From: Prochlorococcus marinus str. MIT 9211
Lineage (GTDB): Bacteria > Cyanobacteriota > Cyanobacteriia > PCC-6307 > Cyanobiaceae
NCBI RefSeq assembly: GCF_000018585.1
Contig: NC_009976.1
Coordinates: 1,543,941-1,607,940 of the forward strand
Length of the DNA stretch: 64,000 nt
Direction of reading: 5' to 3'
The notes below the pieces were generated by a model. The model did not search any database, was not told the DNA's origin, and saw only the letters and a list, made by a program, of their open reading frames with translations. The position numbers were made by a program, and so were the translations under genes. Of this stretch, positions 49,681 through 59,841 are shown in pieces (the first letter of the stretch is position 1; every line of letters begins with the position of its first letter).

Positions 49681-50157
49681 TCAACGCAATGCTTTCATTA
49701 ATGAAGCCATCTCAAGGGCTTGCAATGCATAGTTCCAGCCAAGATTGCTTTTGATGCCAGCTCTTTCTAAAGCTTGTTGCATCGTATCAGTGGTCAAAAC
49801 ACCATAAATAATTGGAATTCCATTTTCTCGAGCAACTGAAGCAATTCCCTTGCTTGATTCGTTTATAACAACTTCAAAATGTGGAGTATCCCCACGAATA
49901 ACTGCTCCAAGAGTAATTAATACTTGGTATTTGCCTTTAGAGGCCAAAGACTGGCAAATTAGTGGAAGTTCCATTGAACCAGGCACCCAAATAATATCTA
50001 ATTGAGGACTTGATTCAGAAGTATCTACACCATGCCTTTGAAGGCAATCAATGCATCCACTTAAAAGCTTATTAGTAATTAGATCGTTGAATCGTGCGAC
50101 GACGATTGCTATGCGGAAATTAGACGCATCATTAAAGCGCCCTTCAATTGAAACCAT
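49681..50157 (-). CDS. ribH: 6,7-dimethyl-8-ribityllumazine synthase
   Basis: The penultimate step of riboflavin synthesis. The 158-residue protein has the N-terminal [19 protein letters not shown], the substrate-binding VPGSMELPL and [20 protein letters not shown] with the catalytic histidine, and [16 protein letters not shown] near the end. Length and motifs are standard, and it should assemble as a pentamer or icosahedron. Same strand as psbZ, which starts 55 bases farther upstream. Confidence 0.97.
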   Translation of the reverse strand: MVSIEGRFNDASNFRIAIVVARFNDLITNKLLSGCIDCLQRHGVDTSESSPQLDIIWVPGSMELPLICQSLASKGKYQVLITLGAVIRGDTPHFEVVINESSKGIASVARENGIPIIYGVLTTDTMQQALERAGIKSNLGWNYALQALEMASLMKALR

Positions 50158-50212
50158 TGCTTATCTGCAAAATGCCAATAACTCCTACCTTCGCACGCAA
50201 GGGGGGTCAGAT

Positions 50213-50410
50213 TCAAACAAAGGCAGAAAGCAAACCATTTACGAGAACGAGGTGAAACCATACTCCCGCAATAATCTCTATTTTTTTAATTTCTCCGTTA
50301 CGACGATCTGCTGGGTCAGATTGGGTCATATAGAGAACCGGCACACCAACAACCAACATTAAAGAAGCAAAGAGAAGTGCGTTAATAGCAACTGAACTAA
50401 TGATCTGCAT
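50213..50410 (-). CDS. psbZ: photosystem II protein PsbZ (Ycf9)-like
   Basis: A 65-residue protein with two hydrophobic helices, INALLFASLMLVVGVPVLYM and IIAGVWFHLVLVNGLLSAFV, separated by a hydrophilic loop (TQSDPADRRNGEIKKIE). This is the topology, length and GVPV turn of PsbZ, which links the photosystem II core to light-harvesting proteins. The match is not strong in the loop. Position beside ribH and mutS agrees, as far as I recall, with other picocyanobacteria. ATG start at 50410. Confidence 0.8.
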   Translation of the reverse strand: MQIISSVAINALLFASLMLVVGVPVLYMTQSDPADRRNGEIKKIEIIAGVWFHLVLVNGLLSAFV

Positions 50411-50538
50411 AGGGAATTGAGCGTATGGAGCAAATGCTCACTTCATCCACTAATTGTCACATGAGACAAGCTAGTTTCAGACAAAGATTACAAGGTTGTC
50501 GCGAGGCTTCACATCCAAAATGAAAAATCGCCTTTACT

Positions 50539-53295
50539 ATGCCAACAATTCATTGGCAGAAAACTGGTATGACTGCCGAGAGCATTTCACTACAAGGCAG
50601 CCTGTTTGGTGACCTAGCAGAAAGCCCGACTAACAGAAAAATCTCACCTGACTCAACTAAAGACGATGATTTTTCAGATGCAGAATTAATAAAAAACGCT
50701 CAAGCAAGGCCCAGGCCTTCAAAAAGTTCAACAGACATAGAACCTTTAGATCATCCAATTGGCGATGAAAATCCTCAAGGGAGTGATCTGACAAATGTTT
50801 CCCATCACAGTGACGTAGAAATTACGCAACTCACTCCAGTTCTTCGTCATTATGTAGAGCTTAAAAAAGAAAATCCAGAAAGAATATTGCTATATAGACT
50901 TGGTGATTTTTTTGAATGTTTTTTTGAAGATGCAATTCTTTTATCACAACTTTTAGAACTCACTCTCACTGGAAAAGCAGCTGGAAAAGAAATTGGAAGA
51001 ATACCGATGGCAGGCATACCTCATCATTCTGCAGAGAGATATTGCTCAATGCTTATCCAAAAAGGTCTCTCTGTAGCTTTGTGTGACCAATTAGAAAGCA
51101 CTCAAAACAAAGAAGGGAAACTGCTCAAAAGAGGGGTGACAAGGGTACTTACTCCTGGAACCGTTATCGAAGAAGGAATGCTGCAGGCTAAAAAAAATAA
51201 TTGGTTGGCTGCTGTTCTAATAGAAGCTAAACCTGATAAAAATTCATACCAATGGGGCTTAGCTTATGCTGATATCAGTACTGGAGAATTCTTTGTCAAA
51301 GAAGGAATTGACCTAGATGCTTTAGAACAGGAAATTGCAAAGATAGAGGCTTCCGAAGTTATTTGCCAACAAATAGATGATAGATCTCTAGTAAAAAAAT
51401 GGTGTCCAAAGAATATAGAACTCACTCAAACTGCAAAGACTCCTTTTACACTTCATGAAGCTAAATCTTCCCTAAAGAACCATTACAAATTAAACACTAT
51501 AAATGGACTTGGATTCCATGAATGGGAATTAGCAATTAGAGCAGCAGGAGGTTTATTAGCCTATTTACATGAAACCAACCCTATCAATTCAGTAGAAAGA
51601 ACCAGATCTGATATTCCTCTTGAAGTACCTCAACTAAGTGTTTCAAATGAGGCGTTAATCGTTGATGCTCAAACCAGACGTAATCTAGAAATACTTAGTA
51701 CTCAAAAAGATGGGCGATTTCAAGGTTCACTCCTTTGGGCAATTGACAGAACTCTTACAGCTATGGGAGGTAGATGCCTTCGCCGTTGGCTGGAAAGCCC
51801 TCTAATAGACCTGAAAAGAATTAATGCTAGGCAAGAAATTGTAAGTTTTTTAGTTAAAGAAAGTTCGCTTAGGCAAGTTTTAAGAAAATTGCTTAGATCG
51901 ATGGCAGACCTGGAAAGATTGTCTGGAAGAGCTGGCGCGGGCCATGCAGGAGCTAGAGACTTAGTAGCTATAGCAGATGGTCTGGAAAGACTGCCTCTTT
52001 TAGCAGCAAATTTACAAAGTCTTCCTAAAAAATCGCCTTCTTGGCTAATCCCGCTCCAGAATGTAGACAAAGATCTACTAAAACTAGCCAATACTATTAG
52101 AAATACTCTAATTAATAATCCACCTTTAAATCTTAGTGAAGGCGGTCTAATTCATGACGGAATAGATCCTATATTAGATGGCCTCAGAAATATGCTCGAT
52201 GATCAAAATGAATGGCTAAATAGCCAAGAAGAACAAGAGAGAAAAGCTAGTGGGAATAACAATCTTCGGCTTCAATATCATCGAACATTTGGTTATTTTC
52301 TTGCAGTTAGCAAATCAAAGGCTAATGATGTTCCATCCCATTGGATACGAAGACAAACATTAGCTAATGAAGAAAGATTTATAACTCCAGATTTAAAAAC
52401 AAGAGAAGGAAAAATCTTTCAATTAAAAGCGAGGTCAGGTCAAAGAGAGTATGAATTATTCTCAGACCTGAGGCAAATAGTAGGAGATCATGCCCACGCT
52501 ATACGTAAAGCAGCCAAATCAATAGCAGGTCTAGATGCACTTGCTGGACTAGCAGAATTAGCCGCATCCAATAATTATTGTGCTCCTAAAATACTAGATT
52601 CAAAAAGTGGTGCAAACAAAATTTGTATTGAGGCTTGTAGACATCCAGTAGTTGAACAGATGTTGGTAGAAAGAGAATTTCAACCTAACAATATTGAAAT
52701 TGGTGATAAGACAGATTTAATTATTTTGACTGGACCAAATGCTAGTGGTAAAAGTTGTTATCTTCGGCAAATTGGATTAATACAATTACTCTCACAAGTT
52801 GGGAGTTGGATTCCTGCTACTAAAGGTTTAATAAGTATTTCAGATAGAATATTTACACGAGTAGGAGCTGTTGATGATCTTGCTGCAGGTCAATCTACCT
52901 TCATGGTAGAAATGGCAGAAACAGCTTATATACTTAATCAAGCCACAAACAATTCTTTAGTCTTACTAGACGAGATTGGTAGAGGTACTGCAACTTTTGA
53001 CGGTTTATCTATTGCATGGTCTGTAAGTGAATTTCTTGCTAAAGAAATTAAAAGTAGAACCATCTTTGCAACGCATTATCATGAGTTAAATTCTCTTGCA
53101 AAAACTTTCACAAATATTTCAAACTCTCAAGTTCTTGTAAAGCAAAATGGCAATGATCTTCACTTTCTTCATAAAGTTGTAGATGGAGGTGCAAATAGAA
53201 GCTATGGGATAGAAGCAGCAAGGTTAGCAGGAGTTCCAAAGAAAGTAATTGACACTGCAAATAAAGTTCTGGAAAGATTGGAAAATAATAATTAA
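50539..53295 (+). CDS. mutS: DNA mismatch repair protein MutS
   Basis: Recognises mismatches. The 918-residue protein has a non-conserved N-terminal extension of about 105 residues containing LQGSLFGD, then domain I with the mismatch-wedge [13 protein letters not shown] (family F-x-E motif), the lever and clamp domains, and the ATPase with Walker [14 protein letters not shown] at about 732-744, [28 protein letters not shown] and THYHEL. It stops right after the helix [17 protein letters not shown], so the C-terminal clamp-binding and tetramerisation tail of E. coli MutS is missing. ATG 50539 or 50569 could be the start. Confidence 0.96.
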   Translation: MPTIHWQKTGMTAESISLQGSLFGDLAESPTNRKISPDSTKDDDFSDAELIKNAQARPRPSKSSTDIEPLDHPIGDENPQGSDLTNVSHHSDVEITQLTPVLRHYVELKKENPERILLYRLGDFFECFFEDAILLSQLLELTLTGKAAGKEIGRIPMAGIPHHSAERYCSMLIQKGLSVALCDQLESTQNKEGKLLKRGVTRVLTPGTVIEEGMLQAKKNNWLAAVLIEAKPDKNSYQWGLAYADISTGEFFVKEGIDLDALEQEIAKIEASEVICQQIDDRSLVKKWCPKNIELTQTAKTPFTLHEAKSSLKNHYKLNTINGLGFHEWELAIRAAGGLLAYLHETNPINSVERTRSDIPLEVPQLSVSNEALIVDAQTRRNLEILSTQKDGRFQGSLLWAIDRTLTAMGGRCLRRWLESPLIDLKRINARQEIVSFLVKESSLRQVLRKLLRSMADLERLSGRAGAGHAGARDLVAIADGLERLPLLAANLQSLPKKSPSWLIPLQNVDKDLLKLANTIRNTLINNPPLNLSEGGLIHDGIDPILDGLRNMLDDQNEWLNSQEEQERKASGNNNLRLQYHRTFGYFLAVSKSKANDVPSHWIRRQTLANEERFITPDLKTREGKIFQLKARSGQREYELFSDLRQIVGDHAHAIRKAAKSIAGLDALAGLAELAASNNYCAPKILDSKSGANKICIEACRHPVVEQMLVEREFQPNNIEIGDKTDLIILTGPNASGKSCYLRQIGLIQLLSQVGSWIPATKGLISISDRIFTRVGAVDDLAAGQSTFMVEMAETAYILNQATNNSLVLLDEIGRGTATFDGLSIAWSVSEFLAKEIKSRTIFATHYHELNSLAKTFTNISNSQVLVKQNGNDLHFLHKVVDGGANRSYGIEAARLAGVPKKVIDTANKVLERLENNN

Positions 53296-53335
53296 TAGAT
53301 TATTGTGAAGAAATATGATTACTATAAGATACTTA

Positions 53336-53977
53336 TTATATAGAAGCTCTTAAAAGAGCATTTACTGCTGCGGATGCAAGAGCAGCTCCTCCCCTATTAC
53401 CTTCAAGTCTAATTTGAGGGATCTGACTTTTAGATAAAAGCAATTTACTCTCAATGACACTTATAAATCCAACTGGCATACCAACAATCAAACTAGGTAA
53501 AAATCCTGTCTTAACAATTACTTTTAAAAGAGATGTTAAAGCAGTAGGGGCACTACCAATAACAACAATAGGCGGCCGACTACTAGTCAATGATTGTTGG
53601 GAAAATTGCTGCCATGCCGCCTCAATCCCAAAAGCTGACCTTGTCAAGCCGTATCCATCAATAGACGGGGCCCAATCCAAAAGACAATGTATTGATGGCT
53701 GTATTGTTTTCGATGCCATTGGCGCAATGGCTGCAGCTGCCATAGCAGTGTCAGTAAGAATTGGAGCACCATCTTTCAAAGCTGCAAGACCTTCTTTGCA
53801 AGCATTAGGTGAAAACCTCAATAAAGGTTGAATTCCAAAATCTCCACTAGTATGAATTAATCTTGCAAGAACTTCTTGTTCTAAATTCTCTAATCCTGTA
53901 TCACCAAGCTGAGCTTTAACGTAACGAATACTTTCCACAAAAATTGGATGATCAATGGTTGTCAATTTTTTACTCAT
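53336..53977 (-). CDS. cobH: precorrin-8X methylmutase
   Basis: Moves a methyl group from C-11 to C-12 to form hydrogenobyrinic/cobyrinic acid in cobalamin or pseudocobalamin synthesis. The family blocks are ARLIHTSGDFGIQPLL with the catalytic histidine, APILTDTAMAAAAI, VVIGSAPTAL and PSLIVGMPVGFISVIESK, ending GNRGGAALASAAVNALL. From ATG 53977 it has 213 residues; ATG 53989 would add four. Intact. It is a lone cob gene here, convergent with mutS. Confidence 0.94.
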   Translation of the reverse strand: MSKKLTTIDHPIFVESIRYVKAQLGDTGLENLEQEVLARLIHTSGDFGIQPLLRFSPNACKEGLAALKDGAPILTDTAMAAAAIAPMASKTIQPSIHCLLDWAPSIDGYGLTRSAFGIEAAWQQFSQQSLTSSRPPIVVIGSAPTALTSLLKVIVKTGFLPSLIVGMPVGFISVIESKLLLSKSQIPQIRLEGNRGGAALASAAVNALLRASI

Positions 53978-54028
53978 ACAATGGATCATTTAAGGCATCA
54001 TCTATTTAGAAAAATTGCTCAGCTTTAA

Positions 54029-55036
54029 ATGCCAATACATTTGATCTGGGGTGATGATTATGGTTCTAGTGAACGTGTAATTGAAAATCTAATTAAAGAA
54101 ATCATTGATCCTGCTTGGATAAGCGTCAACCTAAGTCGACTTGATGGAAAAGATCTTTCACAAGCAAATCAAGCATTAGAAGAAATTCAGACTCCTCCTT
54201 TTGGAAGTGGTGGGCGAGTAATATTGGTCAAACGCAGCCCATTTTGCAACGGATGTTCAGCCGAGTTAGCTTCTAAGCTTGAAATAAGCCTCAAGCAAAT
54301 TCCTCTGACAACCCATCTCATTTTAAATAATACAAACAAGCCAGATAAAAGATTAAAAACTACAAAGCTACTTCAAGAATTAATCAAATCTAACCAAGCC
54401 AGTGAGAAAAAATTCTTATTGCCTGCTGTATGGGATGGAGCAGGTTTAAAGGCGCTAGTTCAGAAAACAGCTAAAGAGCTCAATTTAGAACTGGAAGAAG
54501 AAGCTATTCTTCTTCTTATTGAATCAATCGGAAATGACAGTACAAGACTGATTTCAGAACTAAAGAAACTAACTCTCTTAGAAAGCACAAAAAATAAAAA
54601 TGCTCATGCACATGACATCCTTCAAATTAGTAGAGAAACAGTCCATGACTTAATTCAGGGAATATCTACAAACTCTCTCGAAATTGGAAATTGTCTATTG
54701 AAAAGTCAATGGGGAGAAGCAATAGCAAAATTAGATGCCCTTATAGATAATGGCGAGCCAGCGCTAAGAATTATTGCCACATTGACAGGGCAAATACGCG
54801 GTTGGCTATGGGTTAGCTTGCTAGAACAACATGGCCAAAAAGATGTTGGATTTATAGCAAAGCAAGCAGGGATTTCGAATCCAAAAAGAATCTATGTGAT
54901 TAGAAAACAAATCCAAGGCAAGTCAACTATTTTTTTCATTGATCTACTAAGAAAAATATTAGGAGTAGAAGTATTATTGAAAAAAGGAAGTTTCCCAAAA
55001 AATGCATTTCGAGACGGTCTGCTAACAAAAGGCTGA
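54029..55036 (+). CDS. holA: DNA polymerase III subunit delta
   Basis: The clamp-opening wrench of the DNA polymerase clamp loader. The 335-residue protein begins MPIHLIWGDDYGSSERVIENL, then has RVILVKRSPF, KKFLLPAVW, and the AAA+-like lid and collar helices (LIDNGEPALRIIATLTGQIRG). Sequence conservation of delta is low, but the layout and N-terminal pattern are typical. It starts 51 bases from the divergent cobH gene and precedes lysC by 49 bases. Confidence 0.85.
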   Translation: MPIHLIWGDDYGSSERVIENLIKEIIDPAWISVNLSRLDGKDLSQANQALEEIQTPPFGSGGRVILVKRSPFCNGCSAELASKLEISLKQIPLTTHLILNNTNKPDKRLKTTKLLQELIKSNQASEKKFLLPAVWDGAGLKALVQKTAKELNLELEEEAILLLIESIGNDSTRLISELKKLTLLESTKNKNAHAHDILQISRETVHDLIQGISTNSLEIGNCLLKSQWGEAIAKLDALIDNGEPALRIIATLTGQIRGWLWVSLLEQHGQKDVGFIAKQAGISNPKRIYVIRKQIQGKSTIFFIDLLRKILGVEVLLKKGSFPKNAFRDGLLTKG

Positions 55037-55084
55037 TTTAGCTACCTAATCACTGAAATAATCAAAATTATGCGAAATAAGTAA

Positions 55085-56851
55085 ATGGTTCTTCTGGTGC
55101 AAAAATTTGGGGGCACCTCTGTAGGAAGTGTGGAGCGAATTCAATCAGTCGCTCAAAGAATTGCACTTTGCAAAGACCAAGGTTTTGAACTTGTAATAGT
55201 TGTCTCTGCAATGGGCAAAGCCACCGATGAGCTAACCCAACTCGCACAAGAAATTAGTCACAAGGCTCCCAAAAGAGAAATGGATATGCTTCTTGCCACA
55301 GGAGAACAAGTATCTATTGCTCTACTATCAATAGCCCTCAATGAAATAGGCATCCCAGCAACATCAATGACAGGAGCACAAGTTGGCATTGTGACTGAAT
55401 CATCCCATGGTCGAGCAAGAATTCTTGAGATCAAAACTGCACGAATTGAAAATCTACTAAGCCAGGGGCAAGTCGTAGTTGTAGCAGGGTTTCAAGGTAC
55501 AAGCTTAGGTAGCGGAGGAACAGCAGAAATAACCACTTTAGGGAGAGGAGGATCAGACACCTCTGCCGTGGCACTGGCAGCAGCACTGCATGCAGATGCA
55601 TGCGAAATCTATACAGATGTTCCAGGAGTTCTAACTACTGATCCTCGCAAAGTTCCAAATGCGCAATTAATGAATAGCATCAGTTGTGATGAAATGCTTG
55701 AGTTAGCAAGTCTTGGAGCAGCTGTCTTGCACCCAAGAGCAGTAGAAATAGCGCGAAACTATGGCATCAAACTTGTTGTACGTTCAAGCTGGGATGAAAC
55801 ACCAGGAACAACCATAACAAGTCAAGGGAATAGAGAAATAGGCAAAGAAGGGTTAGAGCTAGGTCGTCCTGTGACAGGGGTTGAATTAGTTGAGAACCAA
55901 GCTGTTCTAGGGCTTGCTCACATTCCTGATAAACCTGGAATTGCGGCAGATTTATTTGAAACTCTTTCCAAGGGGGGGGTAAATGTAGATCTGATAATCC
56001 AATCAACTCATGAAGGCAATAGTAATGACATCACCTTTACTGTCGCTGAAGAAGAATTATCTCTAGCAAAAGCCCTATGCAAGCAATTCATTAATAAGTT
56101 TGGAGGTGAACTATCTACTCAAAGTGAAATGAGCAAATTAAGTATTCGAGGTGCCGGAATTATGGGAAGGCCAGGCATAGCAGCAAAGTTATTCGAGACA
56201 ATCTCCAAAGCGGGAATTAATTTAAGGCTTATTGCTACTAGCGAAGTGAAGTTAAGCTGTGTTATTGATTCTGGAATGGGATGCAAAGCACTTAGAGCTG
56301 TTAGCGAAGCATTTGAAATTAAAAAAGATCACATTCACATTAATCCCGAAATTTGTAATTTAGAAGAGCCAGAAGTGAGAGGAGTTGCTTTAGATACAAA
56401 TCAAGCTCAAATGAGTGTAATAAATGTTCCTGATATTCCTGGAACTGCTGCAACTCTTTGTAGAGCGTTAACAGAGTCTGGTATTAGCTTAGATACAATT
56501 GTGCAATCAGAAAGAAAACATAAAAAAGGTGGTCGCAATATTAGTTTCACCCTTCACAAAGAAGATCGTGAGAAGCTCAATAAAGTTCTTTTGCCACTAT
56601 TGAAAACTTGGCATGAGGCGTATTTACAAGATGGAAAAGCAATTGCTCGTATCAGTTCAGTTGGTGCAGGGATGCCAGCAACTATTGGAACTGCAGCTCG
56701 AATGTTTAGGGCCCTAGCCAATGCAGAAATTAATATAGAAATGATCGCAACTAGTGAAATTCGAACTACTTGTATAGTTTCTGAGAGCTATGGAACCAAA
56801 GCTCTCCAAGCAGTACATGAATTCTTTCAATTAAATGAAAGCGATAAATAA
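55085..56851 (+). CDS. lysC: aspartate kinase
   Basis: Phosphorylates aspartate, the entry step for lysine, threonine, methionine and isoleucine. The 588-residue protein has the kinase motif VQKFGGTSVGSVERI at the N-terminus and TTLGRGGSDTSAVALAAAL, followed by four ACT repeats (two pairs, roughly residues 265-420 and 435-585), the duplicated form found in cyanobacteria. The ACT domains imply feedback by lysine and/or threonine. A run of eight G bases occurs within the first ACT repeat at 55972-55979. dapA and asd are about 7 kb away on the other strand. Confidence 0.96.
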   Translation: MVLLVQKFGGTSVGSVERIQSVAQRIALCKDQGFELVIVVSAMGKATDELTQLAQEISHKAPKREMDMLLATGEQVSIALLSIALNEIGIPATSMTGAQVGIVTESSHGRARILEIKTARIENLLSQGQVVVVAGFQGTSLGSGGTAEITTLGRGGSDTSAVALAAALHADACEIYTDVPGVLTTDPRKVPNAQLMNSISCDEMLELASLGAAVLHPRAVEIARNYGIKLVVRSSWDETPGTTITSQGNREIGKEGLELGRPVTGVELVENQAVLGLAHIPDKPGIAADLFETLSKGGVNVDLIIQSTHEGNSNDITFTVAEEELSLAKALCKQFINKFGGELSTQSEMSKLSIRGAGIMGRPGIAAKLFETISKAGINLRLIATSEVKLSCVIDSGMGCKALRAVSEAFEIKKDHIHINPEICNLEEPEVRGVALDTNQAQMSVINVPDIPGTAATLCRALTESGISLDTIVQSERKHKKGGRNISFTLHKEDREKLNKVLLPLLKTWHEAYLQDGKAIARISSVGAGMPATIGTAARMFRALANAEINIEMIATSEIRTTCIVSESYGTKALQAVHEFFQLNESDK

Positions 56852-56853
56852 TC

Positions 56854-58893
56854 TTACTCTGGTTTAGATAATTTTTTCCTTAATTGTCTGATCCTATCCC
56901 TTAATTTGGCCGCCTGTTCAAAATCAAGCTCTTCAGCTGCTAGATTCATTTTACCTTCTAATTTATCAATAATTTCAGGTAATTCGACAAAAGCAATTCC
57001 TAAATCTTCACTTTGATTTAAACTATCTACAGCTTTACTAGTAATACTAACCAAGTCAGCATTATCACCCTCATTTTGTAATTTTCTCGACAATTCTAAA
57101 AACGAAAGAATTGAATTAGAAGGCTTTTTACCTGCTGGTTTAGGAATAATTCCATGCTTTTGATTATACGCCTGTTGAATTGCCCGACGTCTCTCAGTTT
57201 CTTGAATTGCTGTGGACATAGACTCTGTCAAGTTATCTGCATAAAGCAAAGCAAAGCCATCAACATGCCTTGCCGCTCTTCCGATGGTCTGTATTAAGGA
57301 TCTTTTTGCTCTAAGGAAACCTTCTTTATCTGCATCAAGAATCACTACAAGGGAAACTTCTGGTAAATCTAAGCCTTCCCTTAACAAATTCACACCAACC
57401 AAAACATCATATTCTCCCACTCTAAGGTCCTGAATAATTTCAATCCTCTCTATAGAATGAATTTCAGAGTGAAGGTATCGAACTTTGACCCTATTCTCAG
57501 AGAGATAATCACTTAAATCTTCTGCCATACGCTTAGTCAAAGTAGTAATCAATACTCTTTCTTTTTTGATAACTCTTTTTCTTATCTCATCTAATAAGTC
57601 ATCAATCTGCCCTGCCGTTGGACGAACCTCAACCACGGGGTCTAAAACCCCCGTTGGCCTAATTACCTGTTCAACAATTCCATCAGTACTTACCTCACAC
57701 TCCCAGTCCCCAGGTGTCGCACTTATAAAGACCGTTTGTTTTGCCTTACTCCAAAACTCATCAGATTTCAAAGGTCTATTATCCGCAGCACTGGGTAATC
57801 TGAACCCATGATCTATTAAAACCTTCTTTCGAGATTGATCGCCGTTATACATAGCTTGCAATTGCGAACAAGTTACATGACTTTCATCAACTACTAATAG
57901 CCAATCTTCTGGAAAATAATCAATTAAACATTCAGGAGGTGTCCCTTGATCTCTTCCTGATAAATGTCGTGCATAATTTTCAACTCCATTACAATATCCA
58001 ACTTCTTTCAACATTTCAATATCATATTTTGTCCTCTGTTCTAAACGTTGAGCCTCTAATAGTTTTCCTTCTTGATTAAAAAAATCTAATTGGTCTTTTA
58101 ATTCTTTTTGTATAGATTGTATTGCTATTAGAAGTCTATCCTTAGGAGTAACAAAATGCTTGGCAGGATATATATTTATTGAATTAAGGTTCTCCAATAT
58201 TTCACCTGTAATAGGATCAACATACCTAATTGCTTCTACCTCATCTCCAAAAAGTTCAATTCTAACCAGTCTGTCTTCATACGCTGGCCCTATTTCAAGG
58301 ACGTCACCTTTTATTCGAAAGTTACCTCTAGAAATATCTACATCATTACGAACATATTGATTGCTCACTAACTCTCTCAACGATTCTCTTACATTTATAT
58401 CATTACCTAATTGAAATTTAACAGAAGCCTTCAAATATTCACTTGGTATTCCTAAGCCATAAATACAGCTAATAGAAGCCACAACAATTACATCTCTGCG
58501 TTCAAATAATGACCTAGTTGCTGAATGGCGCAACATATCGATCTCTTCATTAACTGAAGATGTTTTAGCTATATAAGTATCACTTACAGGAACATATGCT
58601 TCAGGTTGATAGTAATCATAGTAAGAAATAAAGTACTCAACAGCATTTTTAGGAAAAAATTCCCTGAGTTCATTACATAATTGTGCTGCCAATGTTTTAT
58701 TATGAGCTAATACAAGTGTAGGGCGACCAGTTTGTTCAATTACATTGGCAATAGTAAATGTTTTCCCTGTGCCTGTAGCTCCTAAAAGTGTCTGATATTG
58801 CTTACCTTGATTGACACCATACACCAATTCAGATATTGCTTTTGGCTGATCTCCCTTAGGTAAATATGGAGAATTAAGATGATATTTGTGCAT
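56854..58893 (-). CDS. uvrB: excinuclease ABC subunit UvrB
   Basis: Damage-verifying helicase of nucleotide excision repair. From ATG 58893 the product is 679 residues: Walker A GATGTGKT at about 38-45, the beta-hairpin region [16 protein letters not shown], helicase motifs in [19 protein letters not shown] and [13 protein letters not shown], and a C-terminal UVR motif ([20 protein letters not shown]) that contacts UvrC. A TTG five codons earlier is unnecessary. Only two bases separate its stop from that of convergent lysC. Confidence 0.97.
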   Translation of the reverse strand: MHKYHLNSPYLPKGDQPKAISELVYGVNQGKQYQTLLGATGTGKTFTIANVIEQTGRPTLVLAHNKTLAAQLCNELREFFPKNAVEYFISYYDYYQPEAYVPVSDTYIAKTSSVNEEIDMLRHSATRSLFERRDVIVVASISCIYGLGIPSEYLKASVKFQLGNDINVRESLRELVSNQYVRNDVDISRGNFRIKGDVLEIGPAYEDRLVRIELFGDEVEAIRYVDPITGEILENLNSINIYPAKHFVTPKDRLLIAIQSIQKELKDQLDFFNQEGKLLEAQRLEQRTKYDIEMLKEVGYCNGVENYARHLSGRDQGTPPECLIDYFPEDWLLVVDESHVTCSQLQAMYNGDQSRKKVLIDHGFRLPSAADNRPLKSDEFWSKAKQTVFISATPGDWECEVSTDGIVEQVIRPTGVLDPVVEVRPTAGQIDDLLDEIRKRVIKKERVLITTLTKRMAEDLSDYLSENRVKVRYLHSEIHSIERIEIIQDLRVGEYDVLVGVNLLREGLDLPEVSLVVILDADKEGFLRAKRSLIQTIGRAARHVDGFALLYADNLTESMSTAIQETERRRAIQQAYNQKHGIIPKPAGKKPSNSILSFLELSRKLQNEGDNADLVSITSKAVDSLNQSEDLGIAFVELPEIIDKLEGKMNLAAEELDFEQAAKLRDRIRQLRKKLSKPE

Positions 58894-58977
58894 CAGATAA
58901 GAAGACAATGCGAGCTAATAAAAAAGCCTGGTATAAATTACGTGCTCTTTTCAATTCATTCTCTAGGAAGATATCAA

Positions 58978-59757
58978 TTAAAAATTACATGAATTAACTT
59001 TCAGCGATGAATCAATCCCTTCTCTTAAACTTCTGATCATTGCAATCCTTTCTAAATCACTCGCTAGTCCATTCACTGCAGATCCAACCCCTACGCCTGA
59101 TGCACCTATGGATATAGCCATAGGAACGGTAACAGGAGTCAATCCAGACGCACACAAAATGTGGCTTTGACATCCAGCCATAGAAAAACCTTTAGAAATG
59201 CTATGCACTGATGCCAAAGTAGGAGTAGCTTTCTCAATTAAACCAGTGATCCCTGGGCTTTGAGGTATAGCACTCGTTCCACCCTCTGTCTGAATTAAAT
59301 CAGCTCCTGCATCAACTAACTGCATTGCCAATTGAGTTTGTTGGTCTAAAGGTAAATGATGTGGGACAGTTGCTGAAAGAAAGATATTTGGCAACAACTT
59401 TCTAGTCTTAATGGTTATAGAAAGAACCTCTTTAGCAGCAAAACAACGACCTTTTGCATAAAAAGAGTCAAAATTACCTATCTCAACCATGACGGCACCT
59501 GCTTCTACTGCTGATGGGAAAAGCTCAGGATCTACTGCGCTTACGCAAACAGGAATTGAGGACGCTTTAATAGCAGCCCCCACTAAATGTGAGTCACAAG
59601 CTATATCAATCAGATCCGCCCCACCTATAAATGCAGACCGAGCAATACTTTCTATAGAACTCTGATCGAAGTTTGCTAAACCACTAATGATCTTGAGTAC
59701 TGAGTGCTGCTCGAAACTTCTTTGAAGAGCAAGAGGCAAATTGAGAAAGCGCGACAT
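58978..59757 (-). CDS. ycf23: Ycf23/DUF561 family protein
   Basis: A 259-residue TIM-barrel-like protein found in cyanobacteria and some algal plastids. From ATG 59757 it reads MSRFLNLPLALQRSFEQHS, and the barrel shows repeated strand-loop patterns such as GADLIDIACDSHLVGAA, VMVEIGNFDSFYAKG and DAGADLIQTEGGTSA, with GASGVGVGSAVNGL near the C-terminus like a phosphate-binding site. The function is unknown; similarity to nicotinate-nucleotide or indole-glycerol-phosphate-type barrels is only structural. Divergent from tilS across 84 bases. Confidence 0.82.
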   Translation of the reverse strand: MSRFLNLPLALQRSFEQHSVLKIISGLANFDQSSIESIARSAFIGGADLIDIACDSHLVGAAIKASSIPVCVSAVDPELFPSAVEAGAVMVEIGNFDSFYAKGRCFAAKEVLSITIKTRKLLPNIFLSATVPHHLPLDQQTQLAMQLVDAGADLIQTEGGTSAIPQSPGITGLIEKATPTLASVHSISKGFSMAGCQSHILCASGLTPVTVPMAISIGASGVGVGSAVNGLASDLERIAMIRSLREGIDSSLKVNSCNF

Positions 59758-59841
59758 CAAATAAATACCAGATAATCTGATTGTGACATTCTTCGTGATA
59801 AAGAACTATCAAAATTAAATCTATTGATTTACACAAACGAT

